Shown here in pieces: positions 1 to 8,090 of a stretch of DNA of 18,014 nucleotides (positions are counted from its first letter, which is position 1; the number at the start of each line of letters is the position of its first letter). The stretch is taken from the NCBI GenBank assembly GCA_910586255.1, contig CAJUHR010000051.1, forward strand, positions 1-18,014, given 5' to 3'. The notes under the pieces were generated by a model. That model was not told the DNA's origin, did no database searches, and was given only the letters and a program-made list of their open reading frames with translations. A program made the translations under genes and the position numbers. This stretch comes from an uncultured Lachnospiraceae bacterium (GTDB lineage: Bacteria > Bacillota > Clostridia > Lachnospirales > Lachnospiraceae).

Positions 1-51
1 TCTTATCAAAGATGGAAGGGAATTTGTAGATACGGATTATTTCCTACTTAC
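1..51. repeat. 51-bp repeat, copy 1 (left end)
   Basis: These 51 bases match the reverse complement of 17963-18013 exactly and match 16562-16612 at 47 of 51 positions. Read outward the repeat begins GTAAGTAGG. IS66-family termini typically begin with GTAA, so it may be an IS66-type end, but that is inference. Here the repeat is fused in frame to the C-terminal part of an IS66-like transposase. Confidence 0.85.
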
Positions 52-184
52 CTTTGAGTATCTGCTTACCGAGATTCCGAAACATCTGGATGTTCCCGAC
101 CGCAGCTTTTTGGATGACCTGCTCCCCTGGTCACCAAGCCTGCCGGAGAACTGCCGGAAGCCTGGTAAGAATGAAGTGAAATAA
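2..184 (+). pseudogene. IS66-family transposase, C-terminal remnant
   Basis: An open frame enters from the left edge and stops with TAA at 182-184. The part after about position 52 reads like the C-terminal tail of IS66 (TnpC) transposases: a YLLTEIPKH segment followed by DDLLPWSPSLPENCRKP. The codons before it (1-51) lie inside a repeat found twice more in the window, so the transposase seems joined to, or interrupted by, that repeat. The catalytic DDE core is not visible. Whether a longer gene continues to the left cannot be seen. The family call rests on remembered C-terminal motifs, not a search. A strong terminator follows the stop directly. Confidence 0.6.
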
Positions 185-186
185 AG

Positions 187-230
187 ACTGGAGCAAATCT
201 GTTTCTATCATACAGGTTTGCTCCAGTTTT
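187..230 (+). terminator. Intrinsic terminator after the IS66 remnant
   Basis: A 15-bp stem pairs 187-201 with 213-227 with a single G-U pair, has an 11-nt loop and is followed by TTTTG. It starts three bases after the transposase stop codon and faces the guaA terminator. Confidence 0.85.
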
Positions 231-283
231 GTATAGGTACTCACTATCTACCGTATACATCAAAAAGGTATCACGCCCTACAT

Positions 284-323
284 CAAAAGCCGGAAAGTCC
301 GCTGTTTATGCGGCTTCCCGGCT
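284..323 (-). terminator. Intrinsic terminator of guaA
   Basis: Read on the minus strand, AGCCGGGAAGCCGC (310-323) pairs with GCGGACTTTCCGGCT (288-302) with one bulged base. A TTTTG tail follows. The hairpin lies 10 bases past the guaA stop. Confidence 0.85.
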
Positions 324-332
324 CTCTGTTTA

Positions 333-1877
333 CTATTCGAACTCTATCGTAGCCGGCGGCTTCCCCGTAACATCATACAGAACCCGGCTAACGTTCCTCA
401 CCTCATTGACGATTCTGTTTGCCACCTTTCCCAGCACATCCCAGGGAATCTGGGAGACCTCGGCTGTCATAAAATCCACCGTGCTCACCGCCCGCAGGGC
501 CACGGCATAATCATAGGTTCTCTCATCTCCCATGACTCCCACGGAACGCATATTGGTCAGAGCAGCAAAGTACTGTCCAATGCTTTTATCCAGGCCGGCC
601 TTGGCGATTTCCTCTCGGTAAATGGCATCTGCCTCCTGCACCATCCGTACCTTCTCGGCCGTCACCTCGCCGACAATCCGGATTCCTAAACCCGGTCCAG
701 GAAATGGCTGGCGATACACCAATTTTTGGGGAATACCCAGCTCCAGGCCGGCTTTGCGGACCTCGTCCTTAAACAGGTCCCGCAAGGGCTCAATAATCTC
801 CTTAAAATCCACATAATCCGGCAGGCCGCCTACATTATGATGTGATTTGATCACGGCTGATTCGCCACCAAGTCCGCTTTCCACTACATCCGGATAGATT
901 GTTCCTTGTACCAGGAAATCCACGGCTCCTATTTTTTTGGCCTCCTCCTCAAAAACACGGATAAATTCCTCGCCAATGATCTTCCGCTTCTGCTCCGGCT
1001 CCTCAATTCCCTTTAATTTTCCATAGAACCTTTCCTGAGCATTGACTCGGACAAAATTCAGGTCATAAGGACCATTGGGGCCAAATACTTCTTCCACCTC
1101 GTCCCCTTCGTTCTTCCTCAAAAGACCGTGATCCACAAAAACACAGGTGAGCTGATCTCCCACCGCTTTTGATAGCATCACTGCTGCCACAGAAGAGTCC
1201 ACCCCTCCGGACAGAGCACAGAGCACCCTGCCGCCGCCTACTCGTTCACGGATGGTTTTTATGGTATTGTCTACAAAGGCATCCATTCTCCAATCACCGG
1301 CACAGCCACATACCTCATATACAAAGTTGGAGAGCATTCTGGTTCCCTCCACCGTGTGTAAAACCTCAGGATGAAACTGAATTCCGTAGAGCTTCTTTTC
1401 CTTCCACTGGACTGCTGCCACCGGACAGTCGGGGGTGTGGGCAATGACTTCAAAGCCCGGCGCTGCCCGCTCAATATAATCGTTATGGCTCATCCAGCAA
1501 ATCGTCTTTTTTTCCACATTTGCAAATAGGGGACTGGACGAATTGACCGTCACCTCGATCCTGCCGTATTCTCGGACCGGCGCCTTACATACATGGCCAC
1601 CTAGCACATGCATCATCAGCTGCGCCCCATAGCATAGTCCCAGCACAGGTATACCTAACTCAAATAAAGCTCGTTCGCAGGAAGCAGCGCCTTCTCTATA
1701 GCAGCTGTCAGGCCCTCCTGTCAGAATAATTCCCTTAGGCTTCATCTGACGAATCTTATCTAACTCTGTCTTGTAGGAGTAGATTTCACAATATACGTTA
1801 CATTCCCGAACACGGCGAGCTACAAGCTGATTGTACTGACCGCCAAAATCAATGACTATGATCTTCTCTCTGTTCAC
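333..1877 (-). CDS. guaA: GMP synthase (glutamine-hydrolysing)
   Basis: The enzyme converts XMP to GMP using ATP and glutamine, the last step of de novo guanine nucleotide synthesis in the cytoplasm. At 514 residues it has the normal length for the family. The N-terminal class I glutamine amidotransferase domain shows the nucleophile Cys82 in GLCYGAQ and the His169/Glu171 pair in QFHPEV. The ATP-pyrophosphatase domain has the P-loop SGGVDSS at 223-229. The C-terminal dimerisation domain ends KPPATIEFE, close to the usual GuaA terminus. The start is GTG at 1875-1877, chosen because TAGGAGGAG sits just upstream and the protein then begins MNREKIIVIDFGGQ, the expected N-terminus. It is monocistronic here, with its own promoter about 100 bases upstream and its own terminator. 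The roughly 90-nt leader does not match a purine riboswitch by eye. Confidence 0.97.
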   Translation of the reverse strand: MNREKIIVIDFGGQYNQLVARRVRECNVYCEIYSYKTELDKIRQMKPKGIILTGGPDSCYREGAASCERALFELGIPVLGLCYGAQLMMHVLGGHVCKAPVREYGRIEVTVNSSSPLFANVEKKTICWMSHNDYIERAAPGFEVIAHTPDCPVAAVQWKEKKLYGIQFHPEVLHTVEGTRMLSNFVYEVCGCAGDWRMDAFVDNTIKTIRERVGGGRVLCALSGGVDSSVAAVMLSKAVGDQLTCVFVDHGLLRKNEGDEVEEVFGPNGPYDLNFVRVNAQERFYGKLKGIEEPEQKRKIIGEEFIRVFEEEAKKIGAVDFLVQGTIYPDVVESGLGGESAVIKSHHNVGGLPDYVDFKEIIEPLRDLFKDEVRKAGLELGIPQKLVYRQPFPGPGLGIRIVGEVTAEKVRMVQEADAIYREEIAKAGLDKSIGQYFAALTNMRSVGVMGDERTYDYAVALRAVSTVDFMTAEVSQIPWDVLGKVANRIVNEVRNVSRVLYDVTGKPPATIEFE

Positions 1878-1974
1878 AAGAACTCCTCCTAACCATCTCC
1901 AAAATCCAGCCGAATGCTCTGTCAGTTTCTATGACTGAATACTCTGCAGCAGATGCTTACTAAAAAACAAAGAC

Positions 1975-2003
1975 ATTATACATAATTTACCTTGGATATA
2001 CAA
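1975..2003 (-). promoter_or_regulatory. Sigma-A promoter of guaA
   Basis: On the minus strand a TTGTAT -35 box (1998-2003) is separated by exactly 17 bases from a consensus TATAAT -10 box (1975-1980). This predicts a start near 1968 and a leader of about 90 nt. Confidence 0.75.
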
Positions 2004-2124
2004 GATATTCCAAAAATTATCTTATCTTTTTTTGTTTTCCACCATAAATTTGCTTTACTCATCCGTATCTTTTACAGAAACCCAAAACAAAAGGTTCGTT
2101 TTATAAAAGGGAGGTTATTTATTT

Positions 2125-3366
2125 ATGAAAAAAAGATTCAACAGACTCTATTTCCCGGCATTTTTCCTCGTTCTCATTCTCGTGGCATGCTTTGTCACTG
2201 CCTGCGGGGGAGGAGGCTCTAAATCGTCTGTGACTGAGACCACTGCCGCCGCCTTTGATGCTGCTGCCTATAATTCTGCCCCGGCCGCCGGGATTCCCGG
2301 CTCCTATGCAGTGGCAGAGTCTGCTGCTTCCTACCAGGATTCCGGAATGGACGGCGGATATTATGACAGTAATTTGGGTGAGGAATATAAATTTGAGGAA
2401 GAGATGGCCATTGCCGAACCCATGGCGGCGCCAGCTCCCGCATCAATGGAAAACGGAACAGCCATGGGTCCGGATACCTCCGCTCAGGAGAGCTCATCTT
2501 CCCAAAATTCCTCTTCTGTCAGACGGAAATTGATTCGCACGATAAGCCTGAATGTAGAAACCACAGCTTTTGACGATCTTTTGTCTTCAATCCAGAGCTT
2601 TGTGACCACCGGAGGAGGGTACATTGAGCAGTCAGATGTCAGCGGCACCAGTGTCTCGGCCTCTCCTGACCGGAGACGGTACGCCTATCTGACTGTGCGG
2701 ATTCCCTCTGGCGGCCTGGATAATTTTCTCTCACAGATGGCCGAAAAGAGCAACGTAATCAACCGCTCGGAGAATGTCCAGGATGTGACCTTGCAATATA
2801 CGGACATAGAAAGCCGCAAAAAGTCTCTGACCATCGAACAGGAACGTTTGTGGGCACTGCTGGAAAAGGCAGATACTTTAGAGGCAGTCATTGCACTGGA
2901 GGAGCGCCTTTCGGAAATCCGCTATGAGCTGGAGGGATTTGAATCCCAGCTGCGTGTTTATGACAATCAGGTGGACTACAGTACCGTACATATCAGTATT
3001 CAAGAGGTGGGCGTGTTTACCCCCACAGCCCCCGATTCCGTGGTAACCCGGATTCAGAAGGGCTTTGTCCGCAATCTGGAAAATGTCGTTAATGATATGA
3101 CGGACTTTATTGTCTGGTTTTTATCCCATCTTCCGTCTCTGATTATGCTTGCATTGATCATAGGAATCCTTTTCCTGATCGGAATGCTTTTCCGTAGAAA
3201 TGCGGCACAGAAGCAGGTAAAAGCGGATTCTAACCGGAAACGTTTTTTCAAAGCTCCCGGCAAGACAGAGAAAACGCAGTGGGACAAAGCCCCCCAGCCC
3301 GGCATAACAGCAGAGGAAAATGCCGCTAAACCTGACTCTTTTGAGCTTACAAAAAAAGAAGATTAA
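2125..3366 (+). CDS. DUF4349 domain lipoprotein
   Basis: A 413-residue predicted lipoprotein of unknown function. A charged N-terminus and a hydrophobic stretch (about 9-26) lead to a lipobox at VTAC with Cys27, followed by a glycine-rich linker. Cys22 in LVAC is an alternative but fits less well. Residues 28-125 are low-complexity, rich in Ala, Ser, Glu and Pro, as in an extracellular linker. Residues from about 130 to 300 match the DUF4349 pattern: a RKLIRTISLNVETTAFDDL strand, a GGYIEQS segment, a VRIPSGGLDNFL motif, and a helical region with EERLSEIRYELE before the end of the domain. A strong transmembrane segment (about 325-350) is followed by a basic, probably cytoplasmic tail. GGGAGG precedes the ATG by 10 bases. 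It is divergent from guaA and convergent with rlmD, so it is probably transcribed alone. Family members are thought to act at the cell envelope; no enzymatic role is visible. Confidence 0.85.
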   Translation: MKKRFNRLYFPAFFLVLILVACFVTACGGGGSKSSVTETTAAAFDAAAYNSAPAAGIPGSYAVAESAASYQDSGMDGGYYDSNLGEEYKFEEEMAIAEPMAAPAPASMENGTAMGPDTSAQESSSSQNSSSVRRKLIRTISLNVETTAFDDLLSSIQSFVTTGGGYIEQSDVSGTSVSASPDRRRYAYLTVRIPSGGLDNFLSQMAEKSNVINRSENVQDVTLQYTDIESRKKSLTIEQERLWALLEKADTLEAVIALEERLSEIRYELEGFESQLRVYDNQVDYSTVHISIQEVGVFTPTAPDSVVTRIQKGFVRNLENVVNDMTDFIVWFLSHLPSLIMLALIIGILFLIGMLFRRNAAQKQVKADSNRKRFFKAPGKTEKTQWDKAPQPGITAEENAAKPDSFELTKKED

Positions 3367-3380
3367 ACCCCTTAAAATCC

Positions 3381-4952
3381 TTATTTCACCCGGGATAAAG
3401 ACACCACCGTCTCAATCCCAGCCGTGGCGGGAAACATGTCCACGCAGCGCCCCTTTTCTACCTGGTAACCGCTGTCTAAAAGCACCTTAAGATCTCTGGC
3501 CAGGCTGGTAGGCTTGCAGGACACATAGATCATTCGTTCCACACCAAAATCAATAATTTTTTTCAGCGCCTTGGGATGGATTCCATCCCGGGGCGGGTCC
3601 AGAATAATCAGATCCGGCTTCTCCTTGAGTTCTCCCACCACCTTTAATACGTCCCCGGCAATAAACCTGCAATTGTCCAGGCCATTGAGCCGGGTATTTT
3701 CTCTGGCAGCCTCCACGGCCTCTCCCACAATCTCTACTCCCACCACCTGATCAGTGACCGGGGACAGAAGCTGGGCAATGGTTCCTGTGCCGCTATACAA
3801 ATCAAATACTATTTTCGTCTTTGTCTCTCCCACATATTCCCGCACTGTCTGGTACAAAACCTCCGCTCCCAGAGAATTGGTCTGAAAAAAGGAAAAGGGA
3901 GTGATCTTAAACTTCAATCCTAAGAGCTCCTCATAAAAATAGTCTCTTCCTGTCAGCACCTCTGTACAGTCGCTTTGCACCACATCCGCCAAACTATCGT
4001 TTTTAATATGGAGAATCCCCGCAAGTGTACCTTTCAGCTTCAGGGCTTTAAGGCTCTTTTTCCATCCTGCAAGCAGCTCTCGCTCCTCCTGGCCGGCGGG
4101 CACATCTTCCTGCTGAACCATTGCTCCCTGGCCGGCGGGCACATCTTTCTGCTGAACCATTGCTCCCCGGCCGGCGGGCACATCTTCCTGCTGCACCATT
4201 GCTCCCCGGCCGGCAGGCACATCTTCCTGCTGCCCGTCCGCCTCCCAGCAGGCAAGCGCATCTTCCTGCTGCCCGTCCGTTTTCCCCCAGCCATTGGTCT
4301 GGGTCGTTGTCACCAGCGCTACCAGAATCTCCCCGGTCTTTACTGCCCGCCTCACCAGAAGATGGCGCAGATATCCCACGTGCCTAAGCTTTTGATAGTA
4401 GGGCACTCCCTCGGCAGTAAAATAGTCCAGGGTCGCCCCCAGAATGTGACAGAAATCCTCATGAACGATTCGGCATTGCCGTGTAGTGACAATATCATAA
4501 AAGCTGGCTCTTTTATGCATTCCCAAAGCCAGAGGCCCGCCCTTGTACTCATCGCCAAAGGAAAATTCCATCTTATTCCGATACCCGCCGTAGACGGGAC
4601 TTTTCCGGATGCCCTCAAAGCCCCAGTCACCGCAAACCGGCCGAATCAGCCGGTCCACCTGCTGTGCCTTTATCTTAAGCTGTTCCTCATAGGGCAGACT
4701 CTGGTAAAGGCAGCCGCCGCAAATCCCGGCGTGGGGGCAGCCGTCTGTTGTTCTCTCCAGGGCAGAGGATTCCAACACCTCAAGCAATCGTCCCTCCGCC
4801 CGTCCCCCTCTTTTTTTATTAATGACAAACCGGATCCGCTGTCCTGGAAGGGCATTTTTTACAATCACACTCTCTCCGTCCGACCGAATAATTCCTTTAT
4901 TTGGAAACTCTATCTCTTCCACGATTCCTTCCAGGATCTCTCCTTTTTTCAT
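3381..4952 (-). CDS. rlmD: 23S rRNA (uracil-C5)-methyltransferase, RumA/RlmD type, with repeat insertion
   Basis: Predicted SAM-dependent enzyme methylating C5 of a uridine in 23S rRNA. In order: an N-terminal TRAM domain (about 1-60); four [4Fe-4S]-type cysteines (Cys72, Cys78, Cys81 in CPHAGICGGC, and Cys160); a central domain; and a Rossmann methyltransferase domain. The last carries FFQTN (355-359), the SAM loop DLYSGTGT (384-391), DPPRDG (452-457) and the catalytic Cys479 in YVSCKP. At 523 residues it is longer than the usual ~450. The excess is a 13-residue unit (consensus AMVQQEDVPAGRG) repeated five times at about 225-289, between two strands of the central domain. All core motifs remain, so the gene is probably functional. 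The ATG has a GAGG site about 10 bases upstream. Gram-positive RlmCD enzymes modify two uridines, so the exact target (U747, U1939 or both) is uncertain. Confidence 0.93.
   Translation of the reverse strand: MKKGEILEGIVEEIEFPNKGIIRSDGESVIVKNALPGQRIRFVINKKRGGRAEGRLLEVLESSALERTTDGCPHAGICGGCLYQSLPYEEQLKIKAQQVDRLIRPVCGDWGFEGIRKSPVYGGYRNKMEFSFGDEYKGGPLALGMHKRASFYDIVTTRQCRIVHEDFCHILGATLDYFTAEGVPYYQKLRHVGYLRHLLVRRAVKTGEILVALVTTTQTNGWGKTDGQQEDALACWEADGQQEDVPAGRGAMVQQEDVPAGRGAMVQQKDVPAGQGAMVQQEDVPAGQEERELLAGWKKSLKALKLKGTLAGILHIKNDSLADVVQSDCTEVLTGRDYFYEELLGLKFKITPFSFFQTNSLGAEVLYQTVREYVGETKTKIVFDLYSGTGTIAQLLSPVTDQVVGVEIVGEAVEAARENTRLNGLDNCRFIAGDVLKVVGELKEKPDLIILDPPRDGIHPKALKKIIDFGVERMIYVSCKPTSLARDLKVLLDSGYQVEKGRCVDMFPATAGIETVVSLSRVK
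4091..4285. repeat. Five-unit 39-bp tandem repeat inside rlmD
   Basis: Units lie at 4091-4129, 4130-4168, 4169-4207, 4208-4246 and 4247-4285. The first three differ by only one or two bases, the fourth changes at its right end, and the fifth is the most diverged. The length of 39 is a multiple of three, so copies add or remove 13 residues without shifting the rlmD frame. The repeat leaves several other frames open here, which creates long spurious reading frames on both strands. Confidence 0.95.
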
Positions 4953-5090
4953 CTCCCGATTCCTCGCTCTCCTTTTGTTGTGGCAAATCCCATTGCTTTT
5001 CTATTTGTTCTGGTACAGCATCACATGGATCTTGAAGTAATTAGTGCCTGATATTCATGTCTGTTGTTTGTCCGTAAAAACAGTACAGTG

Positions 5091-5115
5091 GCGCCTGCAA
5101 TTCGCTCGCAGGCGT
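5091..5115. other. GC-rich hairpin upstream of rlmD
   Basis: CGCCTGC (5092-5098) pairs with GCAGGCG (5108-5114), with one more wobble pair outside. There is no adjacent T-run, so it is not a standard terminator. It lies in the 245-bp gap between rlmD and the acidic membrane protein gene and could back up the terminator at 5141-5175. Confidence 0.4.
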
Positions 5116-5140
5116 GCAAATGACCCGCTATTTTCTCTGC

Positions 5141-5175
5141 AAAAACAAAGCGTGCCCCAGTCAAGTGAGACACGC
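5141..5175 (-). terminator. Intrinsic terminator of the acidic membrane protein gene
   Basis: On the minus strand GCGTGTCTC (5167-5175) pairs with GGGGCACGC (5150-5158) using two G-U pairs. TTTGTTTTT follows. It lies about 20 bases beyond the stop at 5198. Confidence 0.75.
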
Positions 5176-5197
5176 CTTCTCGTATTTCGTTGATCCC

Positions 5198-5503
5198 TTA
5201 TTCCTCTTCCTTTTCCTCGGCAGCGGTGGTATCATCCTCATCCTCGAAGAAATCGTCATCGAAATCATCATCAAAATCATCCTCGAAATCTTCCAGATAA
5301 TCCGGGGTAAAGAAACGGTACACACCATATGCAATCGCTGCAATCGCTGCAACAGCACCGATGATGGCCAGCACCCAAAGAATGCAGTTTTTCTTCTTCT
5401 CCTCTTCCTCTTTCCTGTGAAGGAAATCATTCAGCTTTGTAGAATTAATAATCTCTTCTACGCGGGTCAGCGCATCCTTGCTCATTGTATCAAACTTTCC
5501 CAT
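5198..5503 (-). CDS. Small membrane protein with acidic C-terminal tail
   Basis: I do not recognise the family. The 101-residue protein has a polar, partly helical N-terminus (1-39) ending in a charged EEEEKKK stretch. One strong transmembrane helix (about 41-65, rich in Ala and Ile) follows, then a tail from about 68 to the end made almost only of Asp, Glu and Phe, including FEDDFDDDFDDDFF. That segment is encoded by a nearly repeated 12-base unit and could change length by slippage. The start at 5503 is preferred over an upstream in-frame ATG at 5536 because AAAGGA lies about 10 bases before it. It has its own extended -10 promoter and a terminator, so it is probably transcribed separately from the upstream helicase gene. 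A cytosolic acidic tail could bind cations or basic proteins, but that is speculation. Confidence 0.7.
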   Translation of the reverse strand: MGKFDTMSKDALTRVEEIINSTKLNDFLHRKEEEEKKKNCILWVLAIIGAVAAIAAIAYGVYRFFTPDYLEDFEDDFDDDFDDDFFEDEDDTTAAEEKEEE

Positions 5504-5556
5504 CCTACTCACGTCCTTTCTGTCGTCATGACACATTTTTCATGTGCATTATTTAG

Positions 5557-5565
5557 ATTATACCA
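5557..5565 (-). promoter_or_regulatory. Extended -10 promoter of the acidic membrane protein gene
   Basis: The minus strand reads TGGTATAAT, an extended -10 element (TGn plus TATAAT), about 55 bases before the ATG. No good -35 box is seen 17 bases upstream, which extended -10 promoters can tolerate. Confidence 0.6.
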
Positions 5566-5614
5566 TTTCTTTTCCTTTTTTACTATCCTATTTTATTCAA
5601 AAAATCAAAATTTA

Positions 5615-7933
5615 TCACAATCTTTGCAATTGGGCAAAGGAAGCAAACATTTTTTTGATTCCAAACCCGTCAAAATCCACGGTCACCTCAAAATCCTTTA
5701 CCCGGTCAACCACTGACTGGACTGTCCCTTCCCCGAATTTTTTATGACGAACCCGGTCACCCTCCTTATAATCCAGGGAGGATGGCTTCTCCACGGTAAA
5801 TGTTTTTCCAAAACCCGGGCCCTTTGCAGTTCCTCCAAATGCCCCGGAAATGCTTGTTTCTCTCTTTGGGATGTCGCCCTTTCCTCCAAACAGCTTCTCC
5901 CTGTATTCAGCGGAGGAAGATGCATAAGCATTGGGTTTCACTCCCTCTTTGCGCACAAAATCCACATTGTTTTTCCGTTTCGCCACTCTTTCCTGATTGG
6001 CGGGACTGAGCATCTCTTCGGGAATTTCCTCCACAAACCGGCTTACCCGGGAGTATCGGGCCTCCCCTTTGTTCATGCGCACCCGGGCCGCTGTCATTAC
6101 CAGCTTCTGCCTAGCCCGAGTAATCCCCACATAGCAAAGCCTTCTCTCCTCCTCCAAATCGGTGGGGTCGTCTGACATAATGGCCATGGAGCCGGGAAAC
6201 AGTCCGTCCTCCATACCGCTTAAATAGACCACAGGAAATTCCAGCCCCTTGGCGCTGTGAAGCGTCATCAATGTCACCCGGTCTTCCGAATCATCCATCC
6301 GGTCAACATCTGCCACCAGAGCAACCTCCTCCAAGAATCCGTCCAGGCTGGGGTTCTCATTCTCCTCACGGTATCCTGCCGCCTTACTGATCAGCTCATC
6401 AATATTTTCCAGGCGGGCCTTTGCATCCTCCTCCCCCTCGGCCTCCAGCTCCGCGCGATAGCCTGTTTTCTCCAGAATATCCTCAATCAGTTCCGGAATA
6501 CCATAACCGCTGTCGGCCAGCTCTCCTCCCTGGATCCGACTGCGAAATTCTTCAATCTGACTTACAAACCCCTGAATCTTCCCTGCCGCCTTCCCCATTC
6601 CCGGCACCGAGGCCGCCCTCATACAGCCCTCATAAAAGCTGATTCCCTGTTGGCCGGCCCATCCGGAAATCTTCCCTATGGAAGCAGCACCGATCCCCCG
6701 TTTCGGCACATTGATGATCCGCTGAGCCGCCAGATCGTCCCGCCCATTGGCAATGGTTTTCATATAGCATAAGATATCCTTGATCTCTTTTCTCTGATAA
6801 AAGTTTACGCCGCCCACCAACCGATAGGGAATATTGTAGGCGAGGCACTTCTCTTCCAAAAGGCGGGACTGCGCATTGGTCCGATAAAGCACTGCAAAAT
6901 CCTTGTAGGAGCGTCCCTGGGCCAGGATACCACGGGCAATCCCCTCCGCCTCCTCATAGGCCTGATCATACTGTCTGAAGGTTACCGGCTCTCCCTCCTC
7001 ATTGGCTGTCCACAGTGTCTTATCCTTTCTTCCCCGGTTATTGCGTATGACGGAATTGGCCGCATCCAAAATACGGCCTGTAGAGCGATAATTCTGCTCC
7101 AGCTTGATCACCTTTGTTCCGGGAAATGTCTCCTCAAAGTTCAGTATATTGCCGATATCTGCCCCCCGGAACTTATAGATTGACTGATCGTCATCTCCCA
7201 CCACGCAGAGATTGCCGTACTTGCCGGCCAACAGGGATATCAGTTCAAACTGTGCCGTGTTGGTATCCTGATATTCGTCTACCAAAATATAGCGAAAACG
7301 TTCCCGATAATAATCCAGTACCTCCTGATTGACCCGGAACAAGTCAACTGTCTTAAAAATAAGATCATCAAAGTCAAGAGCGTTATTCTTTTTCAGCTCT
7401 GCCTGATATGCCTCATATATCTCTGCATATTTTCTCAGATGCCAGTCTCCCTGAGCATTTTTCCCAAACTCCTCCACCCCGATCAGTTCATTCTTGGCAT
7501 TGGAAATAACAGACATCATAGCCCTCTCCCGATACTGCTTCGGGTCCAGGTTCAGCTTTTTAATGATCTGCTTCATCAGAGTTTTCTGATCGTCACTGTC
7601 ATAAATCGTAAAATTATTTTCATACCCCAGATAGTCGATAAAGCGCCTGAGTATTCGTACACAAAGAGAGTGAAAGGTGCTCACCCACACGCTTGCTGCC
7701 CCGGACTTCACCAGAAAATCCACCCGGTCCCGCATTTCTCCTGCTGCTTTGTTGGTAAAGGTAATGGCGAGAATATTCCAGGGATTCACCCCCTTTTCCT
7801 CAATCAGGTAGGCAATCCGATGGGTCAGTACCCGGGTTTTCCCGGAACCGGCCCCTGCCAGTATCAAAAGAGGCCCCTCTGTGTGCAGAACCGCCTCCCT
7901 TTGCTTTTCATTCAAGGTATCATAAGTAGCCAT
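5615..7933 (-). CDS. pcrA: ATP-dependent DNA helicase UvrD/PcrA
   Basis: A superfamily 1A 3'-5' DNA helicase that acts in nucleotide excision and mismatch repair, removal of recombination intermediates and clearing of stalled replication or transcription. The 772-residue protein has the complete motif set: Walker A GAGSGKT (27-33), TFTNKAA (58-64), Walker B VDEYQDT (218-224), GDDDQSIYKFRGA (246-258), EQNYRS (279-284), TLHSAKGLEFPVVYL and CYVGITRAR in domain 2A. The C-terminus (last ~55 residues, GDRVRHKKFGEGTV onward) is the small Tudor-like domain of PcrA that contacts RNA polymerase and DNA. The reading frame stays open to 8023, but the ATG at 7933 gives the standard MATYDTLNEKQREAV start and has GGAAAGGA upstream, so the extra 30 codons are leader. 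No terminator is seen between its stop and the next gene. Confidence 0.96.
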   Translation of the reverse strand: MATYDTLNEKQREAVLHTEGPLLILAGAGSGKTRVLTHRIAYLIEEKGVNPWNILAITFTNKAAGEMRDRVDFLVKSGAASVWVSTFHSLCVRILRRFIDYLGYENNFTIYDSDDQKTLMKQIIKKLNLDPKQYRERAMMSVISNAKNELIGVEEFGKNAQGDWHLRKYAEIYEAYQAELKKNNALDFDDLIFKTVDLFRVNQEVLDYYRERFRYILVDEYQDTNTAQFELISLLAGKYGNLCVVGDDDQSIYKFRGADIGNILNFEETFPGTKVIKLEQNYRSTGRILDAANSVIRNNRGRKDKTLWTANEEGEPVTFRQYDQAYEEAEGIARGILAQGRSYKDFAVLYRTNAQSRLLEEKCLAYNIPYRLVGGVNFYQRKEIKDILCYMKTIANGRDDLAAQRIINVPKRGIGAASIGKISGWAGQQGISFYEGCMRAASVPGMGKAAGKIQGFVSQIEEFRSRIQGGELADSGYGIPELIEDILEKTGYRAELEAEGEEDAKARLENIDELISKAAGYREENENPSLDGFLEEVALVADVDRMDDSEDRVTLMTLHSAKGLEFPVVYLSGMEDGLFPGSMAIMSDDPTDLEEERRLCYVGITRARQKLVMTAARVRMNKGEARYSRVSRFVEEIPEEMLSPANQERVAKRKNNVDFVRKEGVKPNAYASSSAEYREKLFGGKGDIPKRETSISGAFGGTAKGPGFGKTFTVEKPSSLDYKEGDRVRHKKFGEGTVQSVVDRVKDFEVTVDFDGFGIKKMFASFAQLQRL

Positions 7934-7954
7934 ATGTAGTTTATTCCTTTCCGG

Positions 7955-8007
7955 CCTGTCCCGGTATATTCGGGAAAACGCATTGTTTTTGCATACCGGC
8001 AGACAGG
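7955..8007 (-). promoter_or_regulatory. Stem-loop in the pcrA leader
   Basis: CCTGTCCCGGTAT (7955-7967) pairs perfectly with ATACCGG (7993-7999) and GACAGG (8002-8007), with a two-base bulge. The stem is 13 bp around a 25-nt loop. It ends about 20 bases before the pcrA start, next to the ribosome binding site. A regulatory role is inferred only from position. Confidence 0.5.
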
Positions 8008-8090
8008 GCTTATAACGGGTCATTGATTCGCCGAAGTTACTGTAAACGGCAACTCACCGGAGATTCCTTTTGTACATCCGGGAGAAAAGT

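Noticed and set aside
1878..1974. Purine riboswitch in the guaA leader
   Set aside because: I could not fit the conserved three-way junction and loop sequences. Only a short weak hairpin is visible.
4091..4285. CRISPR-like spaced repeats
   Set aside because: The units are contiguous with no unique spacers and keep the rlmD frame.
3975..5051. A 358-codon plus-strand open frame opposite rlmD
   Set aside because: It is the antisense shadow of rlmD, held open by the 39-bp repeat. The repeat in this frame gives only low-complexity Leu/His/Gly text, and there is no ribosome binding site or family resemblance.
7934..8023. pcrA starting at 8023 with 30 extra residues
   Set aside because: The extra segment is unlike UvrD/PcrA N-termini, has no ribosome binding site, and contains the leader stem-loop. 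The ATG at 7933 gives the standard start.
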